A stretch of 64,000 bases of DNA from Noviherbaspirillum pedocola (GTDB lineage: Bacteria > Pseudomonadota > Gammaproteobacteria > Burkholderiales > Burkholderiaceae_D): the NCBI RefSeq assembly GCF_016632335.1, contig NZ_JAEPBG010000001.1, positions 868,001 to 932,000 on the forward strand. The letters are read 5' to 3'. The translations under genes were made by a program, and so were the position numbers. Positions within the stretch are counted from its first letter, which is position 1. The number at the start of each line of letters is the position of its first letter. Shown piece by piece: positions 28,740 through 38,963 of this stretch. Below the pieces are notes generated by a model. The model searched no databases, was not told where the DNA came from, and was given only the letters and a program-made list of their open reading frames with translations.

Positions 28740-29516
28740 CTACACCGGATTGTCGATATCGATAAAAAGATGGCGAATGCCGAATTCGGCAGCGATATGC
28801 GCACCGAGTGCCTGAACGCCATAGCGCTCGGTTGCATGGTGGCCACATGCGATATAGGCCACCCCGGTCTCACGCGCAAGATGCACGGTCTGCTCCGAGA
28901 TTTCGCCACTGAGATAGGTTTGCGCGCCGGCGGCGATCGCATCCTCGAGATAAGCTTGCGCGGCGCCGGTGCACCATCCGATCCGACCCAGCGGCTGCTC
29001 GAGATCGCCGATGACCATAGGCTGGCGCCCGAGGCCTTGCTCGATGCGCCTGGCAAGGTCACCGACGGTCCTTACCGTGGGATCGTCGACCATGCCGAGC
29101 CAACCAATGCCGTTTTCACCGAAACGGTCATCGGCGCGCAGTCCCAGGCGCAAGCCGAGCTGGGCGTTGTTACCGAGTTCCGGGTGCATATCCAGCGGCA
29201 AATGGTAGGCGTACAGGTTCAAATCATTGCGCAGCAACAGCCCGAGCCGCTGCTTGCGCGTGCCGACGATGCGGCCATCCTCGCCGCGCCAGAAATAGCC
29301 GTGATGCACCAGGATCGCATCGGCGTTCTCCGCCAGCGCGGCCTCGATCAGCGCGATGCTGGCGGTGACCCCGGTGACCAGCGTGGCGATGCGTTCCCGT
29401 CCCTCGACCTGCAGTCCGTTTGGGCTAAAATCACGGACGCGATTGATATCAAGCAGGCAAGCCAGGTATTTCGATAGCGCCTCGCGATCGACAGTTTGCT
29501 CTTCCAATTCCTTCAC
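28740..29516 (-). CDS. Nif3-like dinuclear metal-center protein (DUF34)
   Basis: A 258-residue member of the conserved YbgI/NIF3 family, toroidal hexamers with a two-metal site. Metal-ligand motifs are visible in ILVHHGYFWRG (His-His), YAYHLPLDMHPELGNN and CGHHATERYGVQAL with a nearby Glu. The biochemical function of the family is not settled. The start at a GTG (29516) is only nine bases from the divergent protease start; the TTG at 29507 is an alternative. Confidence 0.88.
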   Translation of the reverse strand: MKELEEQTVDREALSKYLACLLDINRVRDFSPNGLQVEGRERIATLVTGVTASIALIEAALAENADAILVHHGYFWRGEDGRIVGTRKQRLGLLLRNDLNLYAYHLPLDMHPELGNNAQLGLRLGLRADDRFGENGIGWLGMVDDPTVRTVGDLARRIEQGLGRQPMVIGDLEQPLGRIGWCTGAAQAYLEDAIAAGAQTYLSGEISEQTVHLARETGVAYIACGHHATERYGVQALGAHIAAEFGIRHLFIDIDNPV

Positions 29517-29525
29517 CCTTTTCGT

Positions 29526-30686
29526 ATGCGACGTCTCTGGTTACTGTTCGCCCAAACCGTTACGGTCGGTTTGGCGGTCTGGTTCATTGTAGCGACCCTG
29601 AAACCAGGCTGGATCAGCCATGCCGGCGATGGCGCGCGGACTCCTGTCGCAGCGCCGGCAACGAGCGCTGCGCCGAGCGCCTCGGCGGCTTCGGCCACTT
29701 ATCGGGAAGGTGCCCGCCATGCGATGCCGGCGGTGGTCAACATCTTCACCTCCAAGGGCGCCAAGCCATCGCGCAATCCCTTCATGGACGATCCTTTCCT
29801 GCGCAAGTTCTTCGGCGACCGCCAGGGCGAACAGGAAGACAAGCAGTACAGCCTCGGTTCGGGCGTGATCGTCAATCCGAACGGCTACATCCTGACCAAT
29901 AACCACGTGGTCGAGGCGGCCGATGAAATCGAGATCGCGCTGGCCGATGGCCGCAAGGTCGATGCCAAGCTGGTCGGCACTGATCCTGAAACCGACCTGG
30001 CGGTGATCAAGATCGACATGAAGGACCTGCCGTCGATCACCTTCGCGCCGATCGACGGCGTTCAGGTCGGCGACGTAGTGCTGGCCATTGGCAATCCCTT
30101 CGGCGTCGGCCAGACGGTCACGATGGGCATCGTCTCGGCCCTGGGCCGCAACCATCTCGGCATCAATACCTTCGAAAACTTCATCCAGACCGATGCGGCG
30201 ATCAACCCGGGCAATTCCGGCGGCGCGCTGGTCGATGTCGGCGGCAATCTGCTCGGCATCAATACCGCCATCTATTCGCGCACCGGCGGCTCGCTCGGCA
30301 TCGGCTTTGCGATCCCGGCCTCCACGGCGAAGACAGTGATGGATGCCATCATCAAGAATGGCCGGGTGGTGCGCGGGTGGATCGGCGTGGAGCCGCAGGA
30401 CATCACACCGGAACTGGCAGACAGCTTCAACCTGAAACGCAATTCGGGCGCGATCATCGCCGGCGTGCTGCGCAATGGCCCGGCGGACCGCGCCGGCATG
30501 CGGCCCGGCGACATCCTGGTTGAAGTCAACGGCCGCCCGGTGCGGGACACCACCGAAATGCTGAACCTGATCGCGCAACTCGAGCCGGGCAGCAAGGCGC
30601 GGATGAAGGTGCTGCGCCGCAGCGAGGAAGCGAGTCTCGACATCCAGGTTGGCACGCGGCCGCGGCAGCAGCGCGAGGCGGAGTAA
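29526..30686 (+). CDS. Periplasmic trypsin-like serine protease with one PDZ domain (DegS/AlgW-like)
   Basis: A 386-residue HtrA-family protein. An N-terminal hydrophobic segment (LWLLFAQTVTVGLAVWFIVA) serves as anchor or signal, followed by an Ala/Pro/Ser-rich linker. The catalytic triad is His in LTNNHVVEAAD, Asp in ETDLAVIKID and Ser in NPGNSGGALV. A single PDZ domain occupies about residues 285-375 (GVLRNGPADRAGMRPGDILVEVNG). One PDZ and a retained anchor favour DegS/AlgW over DegP. Such proteases handle envelope stress; no rseA or sigma-E gene is nearby. DUF2461 follows after four bases. Confidence 0.9.
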   Translation: MRRLWLLFAQTVTVGLAVWFIVATLKPGWISHAGDGARTPVAAPATSAAPSASAASATYREGARHAMPAVVNIFTSKGAKPSRNPFMDDPFLRKFFGDRQGEQEDKQYSLGSGVIVNPNGYILTNNHVVEAADEIEIALADGRKVDAKLVGTDPETDLAVIKIDMKDLPSITFAPIDGVQVGDVVLAIGNPFGVGQTVTMGIVSALGRNHLGINTFENFIQTDAAINPGNSGGALVDVGGNLLGINTAIYSRTGGSLGIGFAIPASTAKTVMDAIIKNGRVVRGWIGVEPQDITPELADSFNLKRNSGAIIAGVLRNGPADRAGMRPGDILVEVNGRPVRDTTEMLNLIAQLEPGSKARMKVLRRSEEASLDIQVGTRPRQQREAE

Positions 30687-30690
30687 GACC

Positions 30691-31389
30691 ATGCACCTGC
30701 GCGATCTTGCCGGCTACCTGGCCGAACTGGCTGAAAACAATAACCGCGCCTGGTTCGTCATGAACAAGCCGCGCTACGACATCCTGCGTGCGGAATTCCT
30801 GGAATTGACCGCCAGCCTGATCGACGGCATCGCCCGCTTCGATCCGGCGGTCGCGGCCTGCAACCCGAGAAAGGCGCTGTTTCGCATCAACCGCGATCTG
30901 CGCTTCACCCGCGATCCACGGCCGTACAAGACCTATTTTTCCGCGGCGATCACCGCCAGCGGCCTGAAGCGGCCGAACCAGGGCGGCGGTCCGGCGTATT
31001 ACTTCCACATTGATGAAAAGGCGCAGCTGCTGGTTGCCGGCGGCGAATATCAGCCGCCGCCGGACCGACTGCGTGCAATCCGGCAGCATCTGCTCGCCGA
31101 TGCGAATGGCTTTTCCAAGGTCCTGGCCGACAAGCGCATGCGCGAATCCTTCGGTGAATTGCAGCAGGAAGGCATGCTGGCGCGGCTGCCGCGCGGCTTC
31201 GACGCCGGGGCAAAGCACGCGGACTATCTGCGCTACAAGAGTTTCATCGTCTGGAACGAGCGCACCGTGACCGGCATGCCGGCCGATGCGCTGGAAGGCA
31301 TCGTGCTGGAGAATTTCCGCGCCGCGTTGCCGCTGGTGCGCTGGTTGCGCGGCGTGCCGGCTTCGATCGAGCCGACCGCCGCCGATTGA
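30691..31389 (+). CDS. DUF2461 family protein (TIGR02453)
   Basis: A 232-residue soluble protein of unknown function. Family hallmarks are LAELAENNNRAWFVMNKPRYD near the N-terminus, FRINRDLRFTRDPRPYKTYF near residue 70, and YYFHIDEKAQLLVAGGEYQP. No catalytic motif is recognisable. It starts four bases after the protease gene and is probably co-transcribed. Its stop codon abuts the convergent tatC stop with no base between. Confidence 0.82.
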   Translation: MHLRDLAGYLAELAENNNRAWFVMNKPRYDILRAEFLELTASLIDGIARFDPAVAACNPRKALFRINRDLRFTRDPRPYKTYFSAAITASGLKRPNQGGGPAYYFHIDEKAQLLVAGGEYQPPPDRLRAIRQHLLADANGFSKVLADKRMRESFGELQQEGMLARLPRGFDAGAKHADYLRYKSFIVWNERTVTGMPADALEGIVLENFRAALPLVRWLRGVPASIEPTAAD

Positions 31390-32166
31390 TTACTGCTGCG
31401 GCGCAGTTTCCTCTTCGGGCGCGCGAGTCGCCCTGGCGAAGGCCGGCGCGAGCAGCAGGCCTATCTCGTACAGCAGGCACATCGGCACCGCAAGGAACAA
31501 CTGGCTCATGATGTCTGGCGGCGTCACCACCGCGGCGATGATGAAGGCGCCGACGATCACATAAGGCCGAATCGCACGCAGCTTCTCGATCGGCACCAGG
31601 TTCATCCGCACCAGGACGATCACGACCACCGGCACCTCGAAGGTCACGCCGAAAGCCAGGCACATCGTCATCACGAAATCGACATAGTTTTCGATGTCCG
31701 GCGCTACCGTGATCGACTTCGGCGCGAAGTTGTAGATGAAGCTGAATACCTTGCCGAAGACGAAGAAATAGCAGAATCCCACGCCGAGGATGAACAGCAG
31801 CGACGAGGAAATCACCAGCGGCGCAATCAGGCGCTTTTCATGGGTGTACAGTCCCGGCGCGACGAAGGCCCAGATCTGGTACAGCACCCAGGGCAACGAG
31901 ATCACGAAGGCCACCAGCAGCGTGACCTTCATCGGCACCAGGAAGGGCGTGATCACGCCGGTGGCGATCATGTGCGCATTGGCTGGCAATGCCCACATCA
32001 TCGGCCGCGCGACGATGTCATAGATGGTGGCCGCGCCTGGCCACACTGCGAACAGCACAAGAAACACCAGGAGCACGACCGCAGCCGCCTTGACCAGGCG
32101 GCTACGCAATTCGATCAGGTGCGAAATGAAAGTTTCTTGTGCGCCGTTTTCCGTATCGTCAGGCAT
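31390..32166 (-). CDS. tatC: Sec-independent protein translocase subunit TatC
   Basis: A 258-residue polytopic protein, the receptor for twin-arginine signal peptides. It has six hydrophobic helices. The N-terminus ETFISHLIELRSRLVKA and the loop FVAPGLYTHEKR are characteristic. It follows tatB directly (stop and start adjacent). The Rieske subunit PetA in this window is a likely substrate. Confidence 0.96.
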   Translation of the reverse strand: MPDDTENGAQETFISHLIELRSRLVKAAAVVLLVFLVLFAVWPGAATIYDIVARPMMWALPANAHMIATGVITPFLVPMKVTLLVAFVISLPWVLYQIWAFVAPGLYTHEKRLIAPLVISSSLLFILGVGFCYFFVFGKVFSFIYNFAPKSITVAPDIENYVDFVMTMCLAFGVTFEVPVVVIVLVRMNLVPIEKLRAIRPYVIVGAFIIAAVVTPPDIMSQLFLAVPMCLLYEIGLLLAPAFARATRAPEEETAPQQ

Positions 32167-32691
32167 TTACAGGAAGAATTGAGAGGTTTTGCGACCGCCG
32201 GCGGGACGGTGCCGGGCCACGCGCGCCGCACCGGACTGCACGCGGCTGCGTCTGCCCTGCTGCTGCTTGTACCAGGAAGGAACGGCCGAGCTGTGCGCCA
32301 GGCGCTTCTTGCGAAAGCTTTTCGCCTTGACCGCCAGGGTTTCCGGGTTCGGAGCCGAGCTTGGCGAGATGCTGGAATAGCTGCTGCCCGCGCTGCCGGA
32401 GTCCGTGCCGTCGTTCCAGCCGGACTCGACCGCATCGCGTGCCTCGGACACATGCTGCGAGATGGTTTGTTCGACGCTGCTGGCCGCTTCCTTGATGTCC
32501 TGCTGCATCTTGCGGAAGTCGTCGAGCTCCATTTCGCGGCTGACTTCGCGCTTGACGTCATTGATGTAGCGCTGGGCCCGGCCGAACAGGGTGCCGGCCA
32601 TGCGCGCCACCCGCGGCAGTTTCTCGGGCCCGACCACGATCAGCGCCACGACGCCGATCAACGCCATCTTGGAAATGCCCAGATCGATCAT
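32167..32691 (-). CDS. tatB: Sec-independent protein translocase subunit TatB
   Basis: A 174-residue protein with the TatB N-terminal helix MIDLGISKMALIGVVALIVV and GPEKLPRVARMAG, an amphipathic helix, and a long, Ser-rich and basic C-terminal tail. It forms the substrate-binding complex with TatC. It lies between tatA and tatC. Confidence 0.94.
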   Translation of the reverse strand: MIDLGISKMALIGVVALIVVGPEKLPRVARMAGTLFGRAQRYINDVKREVSREMELDDFRKMQQDIKEAASSVEQTISQHVSEARDAVESGWNDGTDSGSAGSSYSSISPSSAPNPETLAVKAKSFRKKRLAHSSAVPSWYKQQQGRRSRVQSGAARVARHRPAGGRKTSQFFL

Positions 32692-32725
32692 CGGGCGCCA
32701 CGCTCAGCCGTAGTCATGTCGTCGA

Positions 32726-32953
32726 TCAGCCGCGGCTCTTTTCCTTGGCTTCGACGTCGATGGTGCTCTTGTCAGCCACCTGCGACGGCGGAACCGCCTG
32801 ACCGGCCGGCCGCTCGTCGTCGCGCATGCCGTCCTTGAAGCCCTTCACCGCCTTGCCGAGATCCGAACCCATGTTGCCGATCTTCTTGGTGCCGAACACC
32901 AGCATGACGATCACCAATACGATCAGCCAATGCCAAACGCTAAACGAACCCAT
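32726..32953 (-). CDS. tatA: Sec-independent protein translocase subunit TatA
   Basis: A 75-residue protein with a short N-terminal membrane helix ([15 protein letters not shown]), the FGTKKI hinge and an amphipathic helix ([12 protein letters not shown]). It polymerises to form the Tat pore. It heads tatABC and follows the HIT gene by about 44 bases. Confidence 0.95.
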   Translation of the reverse strand: MGSFSVWHWLIVLVIVMLVFGTKKIGNMGSDLGKAVKGFKDGMRDDERPAGQAVPPSQVADKSTIDVEAKEKSRG

Positions 32954-32997
32954 TTCATTCTCCTTGGGGACTTACGCCCCGACTAAGCACTTGCTGA

Positions 32998-33369
32998 TTA
33001 ACGCTGGCCGCGCCATGGGCGCGGTCCGCCGAAGACGTGCAGATGCAGATGGTAAACCTCCTGCCCGCCATCCGGTCCGGTATTGAACAAGGTCTTGAAG
33101 CCGCCGGCGCCAGTGCCGGTTCCTTCGGCCTCGAAACCGCAACCCTGCTGTTGCGCCAGTTTCGGCGCGAGAAGGAGCATTTTACCTAACAAAGCAGCAT
33201 GCCGTTCTTCACAATCGGCCAGCGTCGGAATGTGCTCCTTCGGCACGATCAGGAAATGCACCGGCGCGGCAGGATTGATGTCGTGAAACACGACCAAGTC
33301 CTCGTCCTCGTGGATGCGCTTCGACGGAATCGCACCCGCTGCGATCTTGCAGAAAATGCAGTTGTCCAA
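32998..33369 (-). CDS. HIT family nucleotide-binding protein (HinT-like)
   Basis: A protein of about 123 residues starting DNCIFCKIAAGAIPS. The histidine triad is visible as YHLHLHVFGG near the C-terminus. HinT-type proteins hydrolyse purine nucleoside phosphoramidates. The chosen start is a TTG at 33369 with GGAGAG six bases upstream; a longer TTG start at 33411 would overlap hisE. It lies between hisE and tatA in the common Burkholderiales order. Confidence 0.85.
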   Translation of the reverse strand: MDNCIFCKIAAGAIPSKRIHEDEDLVVFHDINPAAPVHFLIVPKEHIPTLADCEERHAALLGKMLLLAPKLAQQQGCGFEAEGTGTGAGGFKTLFNTGPDGGQEVYHLHLHVFGGPRPWRGQR

Positions 33370-33407
33370 ATCTCTCTCCGTTTGCGACGTCGCCCTGTCT
33401 CTGACGA

Positions 33408-33788
33408 TCAATCGCGGCGTTCGGCCTGCTCGCGCTCGGCAAGCTTGCGATTCGCCTTTTCCTCGATGCCCGAGACGCCTTCACGCCGCGCCAGCTCATT
33501 GAGCACGTCGTCCGGCGTCAGGCCGAACTGCGCGAGCATGATCATGCTGTGAAACCACAGGTCCGCACATTCATACAGCAGCTTCGATGCCTCGCCAGAC
33601 ACGCGCGCATCCTTGGCCGCCATCACGGTTTCGGTGGCTTCCTCGCCGATCTTTTTCAGAATCGCGTCGTCGCCCTTGTCAAACAGGCGGCTGACATAAG
33701 ATTTTTCCGGATCGCCGCCATTGGCCGGCTTGCGCGCTTCGATCACCGCGGCAAGGCGGCTCAGTGTGTGGCTCAGTGTGTCGTTCAT
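33408..33788 (-). CDS. hisE: Phosphoribosyl-ATP diphosphatase
   Basis: A 126-residue MazG-like pyrophosphohydrolase for the second step of histidine synthesis. Motif residues are visible in [20 protein letters not shown] and [11 protein letters not shown]. It is separate from hisI rather than fused. The ATG at 33788 is two bases after the hisI stop; a long upstream in-frame extension lies inside hisI and is not the gene. Confidence 0.94.
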   Translation of the reverse strand: MNDTLSHTLSRLAAVIEARKPANGGDPEKSYVSRLFDKGDDAILKKIGEEATETVMAAKDARVSGEASKLLYECADLWFHSMIMLAQFGLTPDDVLNELARREGVSGIEEKANRKLAEREQAERRD

Positions 33789-33790
33789 CG

Positions 33791-34191
33791 TCACTTGTAG
33801 ATGCTGTCGGGATTTTTTAGTACCGGGTCGACCGCGACCCATTCGCCGTCGGCCGCGCTGCCTTCGAATTTCTGGAAGAAGCAGGAATGGCGACCGGTGT
33901 GGCAGGCGATGCCCTCCACCTGCTCGACCTTGAGCAGCACCACGTCCTCGTCGCAATCCAGGCGCAGTTCATGCACCTTCTGCACATGGCCGGATTCCTC
34001 GCCCTTGTGCCAGAGCTTCTTGCGCGAGCGGCTCCAGTACACCGCCTGGCCGGTTTCCACGGTACGCGCCAGCGCTTCGCGGTTCATCCAGGCGAACATC
34101 AGCACATCGTTGCTCGAGACTTCCTGCGCGATCACCGGCACCAGGCCGTGCTCGTCCCATTTCACCTTGTTCAGCCACTTCGCCTTCACGC

Positions 34192-34195
<4 letters not shown>
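33791..34195 (-). CDS. hisI: Phosphoribosyl-AMP cyclohydrolase
   Basis: A 134-residue metalloenzyme for the third step of histidine synthesis. Metal-binding Asp and Cys residues lie in [20 protein letters not shown] and HTGRHSCFF; the segment [19 protein letters not shown] is diagnostic. Its start overlaps the hisF stop by four bases (ATGA), so translation is coupled. Confidence 0.95.
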
Positions 34196-34952
<757 letters not shown>

Positions 34953-34956
<4 letters not shown>

Positions 34957-35747
34957 AAATTATCGGTTTCCGGCTCTTGCTCGTAGCCGTTCAGTTCATC
35001 GGCGCGCGCCTGCGCATTGCGCAGATCCAGCGTGCCTTCATAGATGGAGCGACCGCAGATCACGCCCTCGATGCCCTCGTCTTCGACTTCGCACAGCGCT
35101 TCGACGTCGCGGATGTCGTGCACGCCGCCGGAAGCGATGACGGGTATCGTCATGCTGCGCGCCAGGCGCACCGTGGCTTCGATGTTCACGCCACCCATCA
35201 TGCCGTCGCGGCCGATGTCGGTGTAGATGATCGCTTCGCAGCCATAGTCTTCGAACTTGCGCGCCAGGTCGACGACTTCATGCCCGGACAGCTTGCTCCA
35301 GCCATCGGTGGCGACCTTGCCGTCCTTCGCATCCAGGCCGACGATGATCTGCCCCGGGAAGGCGCTGCAGGCGTCGTGCAGGAAGCCCGGGTTCTTCACC
35401 GCGGCGGTGCCGATGATGATGTACGACAGGCCGCCGTCGAGGTAACGCTCGATGGTGTCGAGATCGCGGATGCCGCCGCCAAGCTGGATCGGCACTTCCT
35501 CGACATCGTTTTCCACCGCGAAGTTGCGCACCGCCTGGATGATGGCTTTGACCGCCGCCTCATTCTTCGGCTTGCCGGCGAAGGCGCCGTTCAGGTCGAC
35601 AAGGTGCAGCCGCCGCGCGCCTTGCGCCAGCCAATGCCGCGCCATCTCGCCGGGGTCGTCGGAAAATACGGTCGCCTGGTCCATGTCGCCTTGTTTGAGG
35701 CGTACGCAGTGTCCGTCTTTGAGATCGATAGCAGGTATGAGCAGCAT
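34953..35747 (-). CDS. hisA: ProFAR isomerase HisA
   Basis: A 264-residue TIM barrel for the fourth step of histidine synthesis. The catalytic Asp pair is visible in [17 protein letters not shown] and [14 protein letters not shown]. The paralogous fold with hisF is obvious. The C-terminal tail ([19 protein letters not shown]) is slightly longer than usual and overlaps the hisF start. Confidence 0.97.
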
Positions 35748-35792
35748 GGCTACAGCGTGATAAGGGTTGTCATGGTTGATGGATGAGCGGAA

Positions 35793-36431
35793 TCAGGGAT
35801 TCCAGTGGACGAAGTTGCGGTACAGCTGCAATCCGGCCGATGCGCTTTTCTCGGGGTGAAACTGGGTTGCAAAGATATTGTCGCGGCCAACGGCACATGC
35901 AAAGGGAATGCCATATTCGGTTTCGCCCAAGACGTGCACGCTTTCGGCCGGCGCTGCATGGTAACTGTGCACGAAGTAGAAATAACTGTTGTCGGCCACG
36001 CCGTTCCACATTGGATGCGATTCGGTTTGCCGCACCCGGTTCCAGCCCATCTGCGGCACCTTGTAGCGCGAACCATCGGCCTGCGTCATGCCATCGAGGC
36101 GGAAGCGCACCACCTTGCCGGGCAACAGGCCCAGGCACGGCGTGTCGCCCTCTTCGCTCCAGTCGAACAGCATCTGCTCGCCCACGCACACGCCGAACAG
36201 CGGCTTGGTGGACGCGGCTTCCAGCACCGCGTCCACCAGGCCCGAGCTGCGCAGGCTGCCCATGCAATCGCGCATCGCGCCCTGCCCCGGCAGCACCACG
36301 CGGCTGGCCGCCCGGATATCTTCCGCTTCGCCGGAAATGCGCACATCGGCTTCCGGCGCGGCATGGCGCAAGGCCTGCGCCACCGAGCGCAAGTTGCCCA
36401 TACCGTAATCCACCACAACTATCCTGTTCAT
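35793..36431 (-). CDS. hisH: Imidazole glycerol phosphate synthase glutaminase subunit
   Basis: A 212-residue class I glutamine amidotransferase that feeds ammonia to HisF. Catalytic Cys82 is in [10 protein letters not shown] and the His/Glu pair in TQFHPEKS. The ATG at 36431 ([13 protein letters not shown]) fits homologs; a start four codons earlier is possible. Confidence 0.96.
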   Translation of the reverse strand: MNRIVVVDYGMGNLRSVAQALRHAAPEADVRISGEAEDIRAASRVVLPGQGAMRDCMGSLRSSGLVDAVLEAASTKPLFGVCVGEQMLFDWSEEGDTPCLGLLPGKVVRFRLDGMTQADGSRYKVPQMGWNRVRQTESHPMWNGVADNSYFYFVHSYHAAPAESVHVLGETEYGIPFACAVGRDNIFATQFHPEKSASAGLQLYRNFVHWNP

Positions 36432-36461
36432 GTCGAAAATCAAACCCGGTTGGCGCTTCGC

Positions 36462-37058
36462 TTACAGGCTGCCCTTGGTTGAGGGAATGGTGCCCGCGGC
36501 GCGGGGATCCAGTTCGGCTGCCGCGCGCAGCGCGCGGCCAAATGCCTTGAATACCGTTTCGCACTGGTGGTGTGCATTGTCGCCGCGCAGATTATCGATG
36601 TGCAGTGTGACCTGCGCATGATTGACGAAGCCCTGGAAGAACTCGCGCGTCAGGTCGACATCGAAACCGCCGATCATCGCGCGGGTGAACGGCACATTGA
36701 AGTGCAGGCCGGGACGGCCGGAGAAATCGACCACTACCCGCGACAGCGCTTCATCCAGCGGCACATAGGCATGGCCGTAGCGGCGGATGCCCTTCTTGTC
36801 GCCGACCGCCTTCGCCACCGCCTGGCCCAGGGTGATGCCGACGTCTTCCACGGTGTGGTGCGCATCGATGTGCAGATCGCCTTTCGCGACGACATCGAGG
36901 TCGATCAGGCCGTGGCGCGCGATCTGGTCCAGCATGTGGTCCAGGAAGGGCACGCCGGTGTCGAGCTTCTGGCGTCCGCTGCCATCGAGATTGATGGCGA
37001 TACGGATCTGGGTTTCATTGGTATCGCGGACGACTTCCGCGGAGCGTGGCGTAGACAT
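36462..37058 (-). CDS. hisB: Imidazoleglycerol-phosphate dehydratase
   Basis: A 198-residue monofunctional dehydratase, without the histidinol-phosphatase domain of the enteric fusion. Metal-binding repeats are visible in [29 protein letters not shown] and [17 protein letters not shown]. It lies 12 bases after hisC. Confidence 0.97.
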   Translation of the reverse strand: MSTPRSAEVVRDTNETQIRIAINLDGSGRQKLDTGVPFLDHMLDQIARHGLIDLDVVAKGDLHIDAHHTVEDVGITLGQAVAKAVGDKKGIRRYGHAYVPLDEALSRVVVDFSGRPGLHFNVPFTRAMIGGFDVDLTREFFQGFVNHAQVTLHIDNLRGDNAHHQCETVFKAFGRALRAAAELDPRAAGTIPSTKGSL

Positions 37059-37070
37059 GAAATGAAATCG

Positions 37071-38159
37071 TTAGGAAGCCAGCGCGGTTTGGAGCGCGTT
37101 CAGGAAGATCGTGTTTTCTTCCGCCGTCGAAACCGTCACGCGCAGGCAATTTTGCAGTGAAGCGTGCATTTTACCGACATTTTTGATCAGCACCCCTGCC
37201 TGCATCAGGCGAGCGTGGACGGTGGCCGCGTCGAGACCCGGCGCGGTGATGCGCAGCAGCAGGAAATTGGCGGCCGACGGATAGGTTTTTACGCCGTCGA
37301 AGCCGGCGAGCGCCTGCACCACGCGCTCGCGCTCGGCGCGCAGGCTGGCGGCCTGGGCATCGAGCACGTCGGCATGATCGAGCACGAATTCGGCCGCGGC
37401 CTGGGTCAGCACATTGATGTTGTACGGCGGGCGCACCTTCTCGAATTCGTTCAGCAGCCCGGGCGACGCCGACATGTAGCCAAGCCGGATGCCGGCCAGA
37501 CCGAGCTTGGAAACGGTGCGCATCACCACCAGGTTCGGGAAGTCCGGCAGGCGCGGCATGAAGCTGGCCTGGGCGAACGGCTGGTAAGCCTCGTCGACGA
37601 TGACGATGCCCGTGTCGCCTACCGCTTCCAGGATCTTCAACATCGCGCCTTCATCGAACAGGTTGCCGGTCGGATTGTTCGGATACGCCAGATAAGTCAC
37701 CGCCGGCCGATGCGCCGCGATCACTGCCAGCATCGCTTCCAGGTCGAGGCTGAAGTCCGGCCGCAGATCGACGCCGATGAATTCCATGCCGGCAAAGCGC
37801 GCCGACATTTCATACATCACAAAGCCCGGCACCGGCGCCAGCACCTTGGCGCCGGGTTTCGCGCATGCCACTGAAACCATGGAAATCAATTCATCCGAGC
37901 CATTGCCCAGCACCACGTCGAAGCCCGCCGGCACGCCGAGCCGCGCGCGGATGCGCTGCTTCAACCCGCTGTAGCTCGGCACCGGATAGCGGTTCAGCGC
38001 CACGTCGGCGAGGCGGCGACCGAGTTCGGCGCGCAGCGCTTCCGGCAGCGTGTACGGATTCTCCATCGCGTCCAGCTTCACGAAACCGGTCGAATCCGGC
38101 ACATGGTAGGCGGCCAGCGCGCGGACTTCGGGACGGATGATGTTTTCGATCAGGGACAT
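37071..38159 (-). CDS. hisC: Histidinol-phosphate aminotransferase
   Basis: A 362-residue PLP-dependent class I/II aminotransferase. Substrate and cofactor motifs are [19 protein letters not shown] and the Schiff-base lysine in [15 protein letters not shown]. The ATG at 38159 ([15 protein letters not shown]) is chosen; it overlaps the end of the methyltransferase gene by ten bases, so translation may be coupled to it. A longer open frame upstream is inside that gene. Confidence 0.95.
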   Translation of the reverse strand: MSLIENIIRPEVRALAAYHVPDSTGFVKLDAMENPYTLPEALRAELGRRLADVALNRYPVPSYSGLKQRIRARLGVPAGFDVVLGNGSDELISMVSVACAKPGAKVLAPVPGFVMYEMSARFAGMEFIGVDLRPDFSLDLEAMLAVIAAHRPAVTYLAYPNNPTGNLFDEGAMLKILEAVGDTGIVIVDEAYQPFAQASFMPRLPDFPNLVVMRTVSKLGLAGIRLGYMSASPGLLNEFEKVRPPYNINVLTQAAAEFVLDHADVLDAQAASLRAERERVVQALAGFDGVKTYPSAANFLLLRITAPGLDAATVHARLMQAGVLIKNVGKMHASLQNCLRVTVSTAEENTIFLNALQTALAS

Positions 38160-38950
38160 GATGTGCTCTCGGTGGGCGCCGGGTTCGCCGGCGCGTCTTG
38201 CAGCGCGGCGAGCCGGCTGTCTATCAGTTTGCAGTACTCCAGATTCAGCTCGAAGCCGGTGAAATCGCGGCCGCAGCGCCGCGCCGCCACGGCGGTAGTG
38301 CCGCTGCCCATGAACGGGTCCAGCACCACGCCACCCGGCGGGCACGAAGCCTTGACCATGCGCTCGATGATTTCCAAGGGCTTCTGCGTCGGATGGTCTT
38401 CGCGCTCGCGATGCTCGCGGTGCAGCCGCGACACGCTCCACACATCCTTCGGGTTGTAGCCCAGTTCCAGCCATTTCGCGCCGACGAAGATCGAGCGTGA
38501 ACGCGCCTTCTTGGTCTGCTCGTCGTAGGGGATGCGCACCGCGTCGAGGTCGAAATGATAGTCCCGGCCCTTCGCAAAGAAGCCGACGGTGTCATGCACC
38601 GACGAATAGCGCCGGGTGCTGCCGCCCATCGACGGCACGCGGCGATCCCAGATGATCTCGTTGAGCATGGTCATGCGCTGCTTGAGCATCACGAACACCT
38701 CCGGCGAATAGCGCCAGGTCAGGAAGATGTACAGGCTGCCGCTGGCCTTGAGCTTGGGCAGCGCCGCGTCGATCCAGCGCTCGGTCCACTCCAGGTAGGC
38801 GCGCGCTTCGAGCTTGTCGGAATCATTGCCGTAATCCTTGCCCAGGCCATACGGCGGATCGGCAATGATCAAATCGATCGATGCCTCGGGCAGGCGCGCC
38901 AATCCCGACAGCGCATCTTCACAGAATACCCGGTTGCGCCAGTCGTCCAA
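38150..38950 (-). CDS. Solitary DNA methyltransferase (beta class, probably N6-adenine)
   Basis: A protein of about 266 residues. The catalytic motif [12 protein letters not shown] lies near residue 31 and the SAM-binding motif [17 protein letters not shown] near residue 215. This order (catalytic before SAM motif) defines the beta class. DPPY and overall length resemble YhdJ/CcrM-type N6-adenine enzymes; N4-cytosine activity cannot be excluded. No restriction gene is adjacent. The gene sits inside the his operon between hisD and hisC. The TTG start at 38950 lies just after the hisD stop behind AAGG; ATGs at 38995 and 39016 would overlap hisD. Confidence 0.85.
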   Translation of the reverse strand: MDDWRNRVFCEDALSGLARLPEASIDLIIADPPYGLGKDYGNDSDKLEARAYLEWTERWIDAALPKLKASGSLYIFLTWRYSPEVFVMLKQRMTMLNEIIWDRRVPSMGGSTRRYSSVHDTVGFFAKGRDYHFDLDAVRIPYDEQTKKARSRSIFVGAKWLELGYNPKDVWSVSRLHREHREREDHPTQKPLEIIERMVKASCPPGGVVLDPFMGSGTTAVAARRCGRDFTGFELNLEYCKLIDSRLAALQDAPANPAPTESTSCP

Positions 38951-38963
38951 GCGGTGTCGAGCC

